A DNA stretch of 24,091 nt from a virus. Shown here piece after piece: positions 7,066 to 13,134 of this stretch; position 1 is the first letter of the stretch; every line of letters begins with the position of its first letter. The position numbers were made by a program, and so were the translations under genes. The notes below the pieces were generated by a model. That model made no database searches. It worked only from the letters and a program-made list of their open reading frames with translations, and had not been told where the DNA came from. The stretch is taken from positions 1 to 24,091 of IMG/VR virus record IMGVR_UViG_3300037071_000418; one strand, 5' to 3'.

Positions 7066-8543
7066 GCGTCGAGGTCATCGACGTCGTGGTACCGCCGACG
7101 CAGCCGGTTGTCGTCGATGTGTTTACCGGCGGCGTGGGGCCGCCTGGTCCGCCAGGACAGGAGGGCCCGGCCGGTCCGCAGGGGGATCCCGGCGAAGTTC
7201 CGGAGGCGCCGCTCGACGGCCAGCAATATGCTCGGCAGTCGGGCGACTGGTCGGTCGTCACCGGCGGCGGTGGCGGGACGGCCGATACGCCGGCCGAGAT
7301 CCTGGCCAAGCTGGTCGGGGTCGATGGCGCCGGGTCCAACCTCGATGCCGATCTGCTGGACGGCTTCGACAGCGCATATTTCGCGCCGTTGGCATCACCG
7401 GTTTTTAGCGGCAATCCGACCGCGCCGACCGCCGCGCCGGGAGACGCCGACCTGTCGATCGCCACGACGGCCTTCGTCGGCACGGCGCTCGGCGGCTACC
7501 AGGCGCTGACCCAGAAAAGCACGGCCAATGGCTACGCCAGCCTCGATGCCACCGGCAAGGTGCCGACCGGCGAACTGCCAGCCGCCGTGCTTGGCGCGGT
7601 GATCTATCAGAACACCTGGAACGCCTCGACCAACACGCCGGCCATTCCGGCAGCCAGCGCTGCCAACAAGGGTTGGTACTACCGCGTGAGCGTGGCCGGC
7701 TCGACCTCGATCGACGGCATCAGCGACTGGAAGATCAACGACTGGATCCTGTCCAACGGGACGATCTGGGAAAAGATCGACAACACCGACCAGGTGACAT
7801 CGGTGGCCGGCCGCCAGGGCGCGGTGACACTCACCGTCGCTGATGTCCCGGATGCCGCGCCGCTGGCTTCGCCGGCATTGACCGGCACGCCGTCGGCGCC
7901 GACCGCCGCCACGGCGACCAACTCGACGCGGCTGGCAACGACCGAATTCGTGCAGAACAACATGGCGCTGAAGCTCGGCGAGGCGCCGAACGACGGGCTG
8001 CAGTATGCCCGCAAGAACTTGGCCTGGGCCGAGGTCGTCGCGCAAAGCTATGGCAACCTGCAGAATTACCAGTTCAACGCCACCACCTCGGCGCCGCCGG
8101 CATCCGGCACGATACGCTTCAACAATGCCACGCAGGCCAGCGTTACCACGATCTGGTTCAACTACACGACCAACGATGCCGCCGCGGTCAACCTGAAAAC
8201 CTATTTCATCAATCGGGTAAAGGTCGGCGACACGTTCTATCTGCAGGACAAGGACGACAACTCGAAATGGCAGCTCTATCAGATCAATGCCGCATTCACC
8301 GATAGCGGCACCTACGCGACGATACCGGTCACCTGGCTGGCCGGCGGCAGCGCCATTACGGCGGCACGCATCATCGTCAGCCGGGAGGGTGCAAGCGTCG
8401 CGTCGCCGATCGGCGAAGCCCCGAATGATGGCACGACCTACGCGCGCCGCAGCCTGGGATGGGTGGGAATCCCGAAGATCACCGTGGCCTCGTCGGCGCC
8501 CGCCTCGCCTGCCACCAACGATGTCTGGATCGATAGCACCTGA
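7062..8543 (+). CDS. Tail-fibre-like protein with collagen stretch and repeated fibre motifs
   Basis: 493 residues. After a short beta N-terminus there is a collagen-like stretch at about 25-46 (GPPGPPGQEGPAGPQGDPG). Two copies of a fibre repeat of the form FxGxPxAPT...SxxIATTxFV occur near residues 110-145 and 266-300. Three copies of APxDGxxYARxxxxW occur near 48, 308 and 453. These are familiar building blocks of phage fibres. The C-terminus SSAPASPATNDVWIDST is nearly repeated at the end of the protein at 19515-19886. The protein probably forms a trimeric fibre or appendage. Start ATG 7062 overlaps the preceding stop as ATGA. The location in the neck region is unusual for a fibre gene. 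Confidence 0.85.
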   Translation: MSVEVIDVVVPPTQPVVVDVFTGGVGPPGPPGQEGPAGPQGDPGEVPEAPLDGQQYARQSGDWSVVTGGGGGTADTPAEILAKLVGVDGAGSNLDADLLDGFDSAYFAPLASPVFSGNPTAPTAAPGDADLSIATTAFVGTALGGYQALTQKSTANGYASLDATGKVPTGELPAAVLGAVIYQNTWNASTNTPAIPAASAANKGWYYRVSVAGSTSIDGISDWKINDWILSNGTIWEKIDNTDQVTSVAGRQGAVTLTVADVPDAAPLASPALTGTPSAPTAATATNSTRLATTEFVQNNMALKLGEAPNDGLQYARKNLAWAEVVAQSYGNLQNYQFNATTSAPPASGTIRFNNATQASVTTIWFNYTTNDAAAVNLKTYFINRVKVGDTFYLQDKDDNSKWQLYQINAAFTDSGTYATIPVTWLAGGSAITAARIIVSREGASVASPIGEAPNDGTTYARRSLGWVGIPKITVASSAPASPATNDVWIDST

Positions 8544-9832
8544 TGGCTGACGTCTACGTATGGACAGGCGGAAGCGGCACTGGCGCAAGCTGGGCGACCG
8601 CCTATACGACGCTGGCGGCGGCTTGCACGGCCAAGGCTGCCGGTGACACGTTTTACGTCGCCCACGACCATGCCGAGACGGCCGGGGCGGCGGTAACCAT
8701 CACCTCTCCGGGGACCGAGGCGGTGCCGTGCCGGATCCTGTGCGTCAATCGCGCCGGATCGGTGCCGCCGGTCTCGGCCGATCTCCGGACCACCGCCACC
8801 GTCACCACCACCGGCACTTTCGCCCTGACGCTGAATGGCACGGTGAGCGAATGCTACGGCATCACCTTCTCCGCCGCGAGCGGCGCCGGCAACGCCAACC
8901 TGGCAATCGGCGCGGTCGGCCGGTTGTGGCGCTTCGTCAACTGCGCGCTGCGCTGCGGCACGACCGGCGCCGTCACCCGCCTGTCGTTCATCGGGGCCAT
9001 CCTCGAGAACACGACGGTGCAGTTCGGCGGCACCTCGCAGGGCATCTCGCAAAGCAACAATGGCAAGCTCGTCTGGAAGAACACGGCGTCGGCCCTTACC
9101 GGCGCGACACTGCCGACTTCGTTGTTCGTCACAATCCTGGGAACCACCCTCGTGGAGGGTGTCGATCTCAGCGCGTTGACATCTGGCAAGGCGCTGATCA
9201 CCCACACGTCCTCTGGCGCGACGATGATCTTCAAGAATTGCAAGCTGTCGTCCACCGCGACGGTGATCTCCGGTGGCACTTCGTCGGCTGTGGGCAGCGA
9301 CATCCAGCTGATCGACTGCGACAGCGGCGATGTCCACTACCGCAACGAGCGCTACAATTTCATGGGGACGCAGACCGTCGAGACAACGATCGTGCTGACC
9401 GGCGGGGCCAGCGATGGCACAACGCCCGTCAGCTGGAAGATCGTGACGACGGCGGATGCCGAGCGGGAGATGCCTTTTGAGGCGCTGCCGATCTACATCT
9501 GGAACGAAACGACCGGCAGTTCGAAGACGCTCACGGTGCAAGGCATCTGGGGTGGTGGTGCGGTGCCGCTCAACGACGACATCTGGATCGAGGTCTACGC
9601 CAAGACGACGAGCGGGTTCCCGATCTCCACCCGGTACTCCTGCGGCAAGGCCACCACGCTGACCGCCGGGGCGGCGCTTTCGGCGGGGGCTGGAACGTGG
9701 GGCGGCAGCACGACCAAGTTTGCCATGAGCGTCACCTTCACCCCGGCCGAGAAGGGTTTGATCACCGTCTACGTCAAGGCGGCAGCGGCCAGCAGCACAT
9801 TCTACATCGATCCCAAGCCGGTAATCACATGA
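8543..9832 (+). CDS. Beta-helix-like fibre or spike protein
   Basis: 429 residues, start ATG 8543 sharing a base with the preceding stop (TGATG). The N-terminus MADVYVWTGGSGTGASWATAYTTLAAA... with GDTFYVAHDHAE is typical of phage and bacterial right-handed parallel beta-helix proteins. The rest is rich in short Gly/Thr/Ser/Asn beta repeats (for example LVEGVDLSALTSGKALITHTSSG, split here as repeats around residue 200). No catalytic residues of a polysaccharide lyase could be identified, so a structural or binding role is as likely as depolymerase activity. The final residues DPKPVIT match the end of the next protein (KPVIT). Confidence 0.8.
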   Translation: MADVYVWTGGSGTGASWATAYTTLAAACTAKAAGDTFYVAHDHAETAGAAVTITSPGTEAVPCRILCVNRAGSVPPVSADLRTTATVTTTGTFALTLNGTVSECYGITFSAASGAGNANLAIGAVGRLWRFVNCALRCGTTGAVTRLSFIGAILENTTVQFGGTSQGISQSNNGKLVWKNTASALTGATLPTSLFVTILGTTLVEGVDLSALTSGKALITHTSSGATMIFKNCKLSSTATVISGGTSSAVGSDIQLIDCDSGDVHYRNERYNFMGTQTVETTIVLTGGASDGTTPVSWKIVTTADAEREMPFEALPIYIWNETTGSSKTLTVQGIWGGGAVPLNDDIWIEVYAKTTSGFPISTRYSCGKATTLTAGAALSAGAGTWGGSTTKFAMSVTFTPAEKGLITVYVKAAAASSTFYIDPKPVIT

Positions 9833-10061
9833 GCAAGCCAAGCCTGAGCCAACCGATACAGACACAGCGGATGCCAGATATGGTGCGCGACAGGGACAAA
9901 ATCATCGATGAACTGGAGACCAAGCTGGTCGCAGCAGAGGCACGCGAGCGGGTACTACGTGAGGCGCTGGAATGGATGGACCGCAAAGGCGGGCTTGGGT
10001 TGGATGTCCATGATCGCATCCGCGCCGCACTCTCGGCCCACAAGCCGGTGATCACATGAGC
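9815..10061 (+). repeat. 20-bp direct repeats flanking a small gene
   Basis: AAGCCGGTAATCACATGAGC at 9815-9834 and AAGCCGGTGATCACATGAGC at 10042-10061 are 19/20 identical and 227 bases apart. Each copy holds the last codons of one gene (KPVIT), the ATGA overlap and the first codons of the next. Recombination between them would delete or duplicate the enclosed gene while leaving the translational coupling intact. Confidence 0.85.
9829..10059 (+). CDS. Small coiled-coil protein bracketed by 20-bp direct repeats
   Basis: 76 residues from ATG 9829 (ATGA overlap with the preceding stop). Residues about 16-45 (VRDRDKIIDELETKLVAAEA...) have a clear heptad pattern and should form a coiled coil. Its end, AHKPVIT, repeats the end of the upstream protein. 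The 20-base sequence at 9815-9834, which contains the start/stop junction, recurs at 10042-10061 with one difference, so the gene sits like a removable cassette between two direct repeats. Function unknown. Confidence 0.7.
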   Translation: MSKPSLSQPIQTQRMPDMVRDRDKIIDELETKLVAAEARERVLREALEWMDRKGGLGLDVHDRIRAALSAHKPVIT

Positions 10062-10286
10062 CGGGAATACGCCACGCCTGGAGGACTGGTCAGCGATGCT
10101 GAAGATCGCAATTTCGGGCTTCCTGGCGGCTACATCGGTGTCACGCCAGCGGCGACAGGCGGTGGCGGCAAGCCCGCCAAGATCTGGAACGGCAGCGCGT
10201 GGGTCGAGAAGCCCGCCAAGATCTGGAACGGCAGCGCGTGGGTCGAGAAGCCGGTGAAGATCTGGAACGGCAGCGCATGGGTGTGA
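10056..10286 (+). CDS. Small protein ending in three WNGSAWV tandem repeats
   Basis: 76 residues from ATG 10056 (ATGA overlap). The first ~38 residues are Gly-rich with no recognisable domain. The rest is three 13-residue repeats of the form KPAKIWNGSAWVE, and the protein ends exactly after the third AWV. The same motif (KVWTGSAWV) closes the LamG-type protein at 19897-20685. WxGxxW repeats of this kind occur at the C-termini of phage tail and capsid-associated proteins and may bind glycans or cap a fibre; the role is not established. The last 10 bases overlap the next gene. Confidence 0.75.
   Translation: MSREYATPGGLVSDAEDRNFGLPGGYIGVTPAATGGGGKPAKIWNGSAWVEKPAKIWNGSAWVEKPVKIWNGSAWV
10170..10286 (+). 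repeat. 39-bp tandem repeat, three copies
   Basis: Units at 10170-10208, 10209-10247 and 10248-10286. The first two are identical; the third differs at a few positions and ends in the stop codon. Each codes for KP(A/V)KIWNGSAWV plus one linker position. Identity of the first two units suggests recent duplication or slippage. Confidence 0.95.
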
Positions 10287-10654
10287 TCCAACTGCGCGAG
10301 TGGTCGGTGACGACGCTGGCCGCACATGGCGCGCTGGATGACGAACAGGTGACGGCGGCGCAGCGGTTCTGCCGCTCCTGGGAGGCCGTGCATGGCGTGC
10401 GGGCGGCTAACTGCTTCACCGAGCGCGTCGACAGCGGTCGGCCGGCGACCTCGTTCGCCGAGACCAGCATCAATGCGGCGGCTGATCTTCGGCATGCCAG
10501 GATCCTGCTCGGCGAGCATGGCTACGCCCTGGTCGGCAAGGTCTGCGGCGACGGCTACCACATCCGCGACCTCTACCGGACGCGCCGCGAGCGGGATACC
10601 GCCGCCGACATGCTCAAGGTTCATTTGACTGCCCTAGCGCGCATGTGGGCGTAG
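10277..10654 (+). CDS. Helical protein resembling DUF6456/antitermination-type domains
   Basis: 125 residues from ATG 10277; a GTG at 10283 is an alternative. The pattern AAQRFCRSWEAVHGVRA...ERVDSG near the N-terminus, then a helix pair and YALVGKVCGDGYHIRDL near the C-terminus with a final helix LKVHLTALARMW, recalls the DUF6456 proteins of alphaproteobacteria, which are compact helical domains of unknown role. Such proteins have been compared with phage late regulators, but this link is weak. The gene ends the fibre cassette and is followed by the only sizeable gap in the late operon, which carries a promoter-like sequence. A regulatory role is possible but not shown. Confidence 0.65.
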   Translation: MGVIQLREWSVTTLAAHGALDDEQVTAAQRFCRSWEAVHGVRAANCFTERVDSGRPATSFAETSINAAADLRHARILLGEHGYALVGKVCGDGYHIRDLYRTRRERDTAADMLKVHLTALARMWA

Positions 10655-10723
10655 AATGCCGCTGGCGTGGCAAAGGAAGCCCCTACAGCGCGTTCGTGGG
10701 TGTGGGTGCCAGAAAGTACCACA

Positions 10724-10753
10724 TTGACACGGGCGCGCGTCTGGGGGCTTAAT
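10724..10753 (+). promoter_or_regulatory. Candidate sigma-70-type promoter inside the late operon
   Basis: TTGACA at 10724-10729 (perfect -35) and CTTAAT at 10748-10753 (-10 like) are separated by 18 bases. They lie in the 130-bp gap 10655-10784, the only noncoding stretch over 100 bp before the terminator, and point toward the gp10-like tail genes. The gap otherwise holds only a 23-codon frame with no support. The -10 match is moderate. Confidence 0.45.
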
Positions 10754-10784
10754 GGCGCATTCCCAAAAATTGTGAGCAGCCGAG

Positions 10785-11267
10785 ATGCAGGTCACCGCAA
10801 AGGTGCGCGGAAGCCGTGAGACGTCGGCGGCGCTGCGTGCGCTGGCGAAGCAGGTGGCCGTACCGCTTAACGCGACGTCCCGCTTTGCCCTGCAGCCGAC
10901 GCTGACTGCTGCTCGGCGCAATGTGCGGGCGCTGCAGTTCGAGGAAAGCACCGGGGCGCTCGCCGCCTCGCTCACCATCAAGCGTCTGCCGAAATCCTCC
11001 AAGGTCAATCCGCGCTACCGCGTCGGGCCGGCCGCCGACTTCCAGCGGGGAGACCGCAAGCCGGTGAAATACGCGCACCTGGTGGAGTTCGGCACGGTGC
11101 CGAAAACACGGGCCGGCGGCATCGAGTGGCCCGGCTCGGCGCCGCATCCGTTCCTGACGCCGGCCTATTACGAGACGCGCGACGAGGTCGTGAAGCGGTT
11201 CGGTGCCAGGATCGGTCCCGAGATGGAAAAGCGGGCGGCCAAGTTGAACAAGAAAGTTCCGCGCTGA
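10785..11267 (+). CDS. HK97 gp10-like neck/tail-completion protein
   Basis: 160 residues. The hallmark KYAHLVEFGT at 95-104 and APHPFLTPAY at 119-128 identify the HK97 gp10 family, whose members join head and tail or complete the tail end. The N-terminus (MQVTAKVRGSRETSAALRAL) also fits. This restores the standard siphovirus order after the fibre cassette. ATG 10785 has only a weak upstream purine run. The stop codon overlaps the next start (TGATG). Confidence 0.88.
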   Translation: MQVTAKVRGSRETSAALRALAKQVAVPLNATSRFALQPTLTAARRNVRALQFEESTGALAASLTIKRLPKSSKVNPRYRVGPAADFQRGDRKPVKYAHLVEFGTVPKTRAGGIEWPGSAPHPFLTPAYYETRDEVVKRFGARIGPEMEKRAAKLNKKVPR

Positions 11268-11602
11268 TGCCCGAAGGCATCCCGTCGATCGGCGAACTCG
11301 ATCGTCGCATCGAGCTGCAGCACAACACGCCATCGGGGAGCAACGACTACAACGAGCCGATCGAGGTCTGGGCGACATACGACGAGGTCTGGGCCATGCT
11401 CGAATTCCACCGCTCGACCGAGAGCGAGGCATCGGCGCGCGAGTTCGCCGACTTCGGCGCCTACTTCACCGTCCGGTACCGCACCGACGTGCTGGCCGAG
11501 GACCGCATCGTCTACGAGAGCAATATCTACGAAATCATCGGGCGGCCTCGCGAACTTGGCCGGCGCCAATACCTCAAGGTGCAGGCGAGGCTGATCGAAT
11601 GA
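11267..11602 (+). CDS. Phage head-tail adaptor protein
   Basis: 111 residues from ATG 11267. IGELDRRIELQHNTPSGS at the start, WAMLEFHRSTESEASAREFA in the middle and YEIIGRPRELGRRQYLKVQA at the end are typical of the head-tail adaptor/head-closure family (SPP1 gp16, HK97 gp9-like), small beta-barrel proteins that close the connector. The size is normal for the family. It sits between the gp10-like and tail terminator genes, as expected, and its stop overlaps the next start as ATGA. Confidence 0.88.
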   Translation: MPEGIPSIGELDRRIELQHNTPSGSNDYNEPIEVWATYDEVWAMLEFHRSTESEASAREFADFGAYFTVRYRTDVLAEDRIVYESNIYEIIGRPRELGRRQYLKVQARLIE

Positions 11603-12000
11603 TCACCGCCGTTTCGCTCGCCATCAAGGCGCTGTCGGCACAGTCCAGCGTGACCGCCATCGTCGGCGACGTTTCGGGGACGCGCATCTATGTGTCGCCG
11701 CTGCCGCAGGGCACGGCGTTGCCGGCCATTGCCGTCGCGCTGACCGCCGAGGACGAGGCGATGCTGCTGGCCGGCTCGTCGCAATATCCGGAATCGTCGG
11801 TGCAGATCCATTGCCTGGCGGCCAAGGGATCGGCGGCGCTCGATCTCGGCGAGACGGTCAAGCTCGCGCTGCGCGACCTGCTGTTCACGTCGGGAGCGAT
11901 CAAGGCTTCGTTCACCAAGGAGCCGATCGATTTTCAGGACTTCGCCGACGACCAATCCACCGCTCGCCGCGTGATGTCGTTCGGCATCCGCTGGCGCTGA
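11599..12000 (+). CDS. Tail terminator protein (DUF3168)
   Basis: 133 residues. An N-terminal helix (AVSLAIKALSAQSSVTAIVG), the strand segment TRIYVSPLPQGTALPAIAV and a C-terminal ...ARRVMSFGIRWR are typical of DUF3168 proteins, which form the ring that ends tail-tube growth and docks the tail to the head. Position just before the tail tube gene agrees. Coupled to the previous gene by ATGA. Confidence 0.88.
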   Translation: MITAVSLAIKALSAQSSVTAIVGDVSGTRIYVSPLPQGTALPAIAVALTAEDEAMLLAGSSQYPESSVQIHCLAAKGSAALDLGETVKLALRDLLFTSGAIKASFTKEPIDFQDFADDQSTARRVMSFGIRWR

Positions 12001-12022
12001 TTTAACCTGAAAGGAAACTGCC

Positions 12023-12496
12023 ATGCCCGCAACAACTGGCTTCACTTCCATTGGCGCCCAATTGAAATTGGGCGACGGCACGACACCCACCGAAATCTTC
12101 ACCCACATCGGCAACACGACCAACTTCTCGCTCGAGCAATCGGCCGACCAGATCGATGCCACCCACCTGATGAGCACCAGCGGCTATCGGGAATATAAGG
12201 CCGGCTACAAGACCGCGACCGTGACGTTCGAGGGGCACTTTGATCCCGATAGCGCCCAGCAAGCGCCGCCCGACGGCATTCTCGGCATGTTCGAGTCCGG
12301 CGCACCCGCCAACTTCCAGGCGGACTTTTCCGGGGCCGATAATGGCGGCGTCGGGGCGCCGGCCACTCTGCCGATCTGCGCCTTCGCCGGCGTCGTGACG
12401 CAGTTCTCGATCACCGCGCCGGCCGGCGACATGGTGACGTATAGCGGCACGATCAGCATGTCATCCTCGCCGGTGTGGAGTGATGGGACGCCGTGA
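12023..12496 (+). CDS. Major tail tube protein
   Basis: 157 residues. The N-terminal stretch with IGAQLKLGDGTTPTEIFTHI and then DQIDATHLMSTSGYREYKAG is characteristic of lambda gpV/Phage_TTP-type tube proteins, whose stacked hexamers form the tail tube. AAAGGAAA about 6 bases before ATG 12023 is a good ribosome-binding site, one of the clearer ones in the operon, as expected for an abundant structural protein. A 22-base gap separates it from the terminator-protein gene. Confidence 0.92.
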   Translation: MPATTGFTSIGAQLKLGDGTTPTEIFTHIGNTTNFSLEQSADQIDATHLMSTSGYREYKAGYKTATVTFEGHFDPDSAQQAPPDGILGMFESGAPANFQADFSGADNGGVGAPATLPICAFAGVVTQFSITAPAGDMVTYSGTISMSSSPVWSDGTP

Positions 12497-12867
12497 TGGC
12501 CAACCGCTTCATTGCGGAAGTCGACGCACCAGAGTTCGGCGACGGCTTCACCATCCGGCTCGACATGGACGGGCATGCTCGCCTGGAATCGAAGGATGGT
12601 CCTTTCGATTTCGCGGCCAGGATGAGCGTCGGGCTGGCCGTCATGTCGTCGACCTATATCAAGCTGTTTCTTTCGGTGGCGCTTCGCGGCCCGGATGGCG
12701 CGGTCGTCAAATCGGTTCCGGAAATCACGCCGCCATTGCTGCCGATAGCAGAGAAATGCCTCGACGCATGGTGTCTCTTTCGGGAGGGGAAAGACGCCGA
12801 GACGGTGCGCGCCGATAATGAAAACAAGGCCACCGAGGCAAACCCTACGAAGGCCACGAAAGCTTGA
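12496..12867 (+). CDS. Tail assembly chaperone-like protein, first of pair (G-like)
   Basis: 123 residues from ATG 12496, sharing a base with the preceding stop; an in-frame GTG at 12493 would add one residue. It lies between tail tube and tape measure, the position of lambda gpG. It has an N-terminal beta region, a central helical region around PEITPPLLPIAEKCLDAW, and a disordered Lys/Thr/Ala-rich tail. The next gene is in the -1 frame and that frame is open back to 12822, so a lambda-like frameshift product is geometrically possible, but no XXXYYYZ slippery site was found in 12822-12863. Confidence 0.75.
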   Translation: MANRFIAEVDAPEFGDGFTIRLDMDGHARLESKDGPFDFAARMSVGLAVMSSTYIKLFLSVALRGPDGAVVKSVPEITPPLLPIAEKCLDAWCLFREGKDAETVRADNENKATEANPTKATKA

Positions 12868-13133
12868 CGGGCTATCTCCTGTTCTACGCTTTACGGGCCG
12901 GCATTACCGAACGCGACTTCTGGAAGATGACGGCGCACAACGTCATCATGGCATTCCGCGCTTCCGAGCAAAACATGTCGCGCCTTGCCTATCGCACGGC
13001 GGTCTACCAGCGGGGCGATCCTAAGAAACTTCCCAGGACCGAAGACGCGATCTTTGCCAGCGCCAAGCCGAAGCGGCAGACCCTGGCGCAGCAATACGCG
13101 ATGGCCCGGCTGATAACGAAAGTGATGCACTGA
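12864..13133 (+). CDS. Tail assembly chaperone-like protein, second of pair (T-like)
   Basis: 89 residues if translation starts at TTG 12864, which overlaps the preceding TGA (TTGA). GAAGG at 12849-12853, 10 bases upstream, is a possible ribosome-binding site. LLFYALRAGITERDFWKMTAHNV resembles the short helical chaperones placed just before the tape measure gene in lambda-like and gene-transfer-agent-like tails. The C-terminus is basic. It could instead be made as a frameshift extension of the preceding gene. It is followed by one base and then the tape measure start. Confidence 0.75.
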   Translation: MTGYLLFYALRAGITERDFWKMTAHNVIMAFRASEQNMSRLAYRTAVYQRGDPKKLPRTEDAIFASAKPKRQTLAQQYAMARLITKVMH

Positions 13134-13134
13134 C

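Noticed and set aside
7395-8588. 397-codon minus-strand frame opposite the fibre gene (and 475- and 489-codon frames at 8438-9865 and 18450-19919)
   Set aside because: All are Arg/Gly/Ala-rich antisense shadows of recognised plus-strand phage genes.
10656-10730. Possible 23-codon gene in the gap before the gp10-like gene (ATG at about 10658)
   Set aside because: No ribosome-binding site, no recognisable sequence, and it covers the -35 region of a better-supported promoter.
12820-12830. GAAAACAAGG as a -1 frameshift slippery site
   Set aside because: Does not fit XXXYYYZ in the zero frame; Lys tRNA would be mismatched after slipping. Kept only as a remote option.
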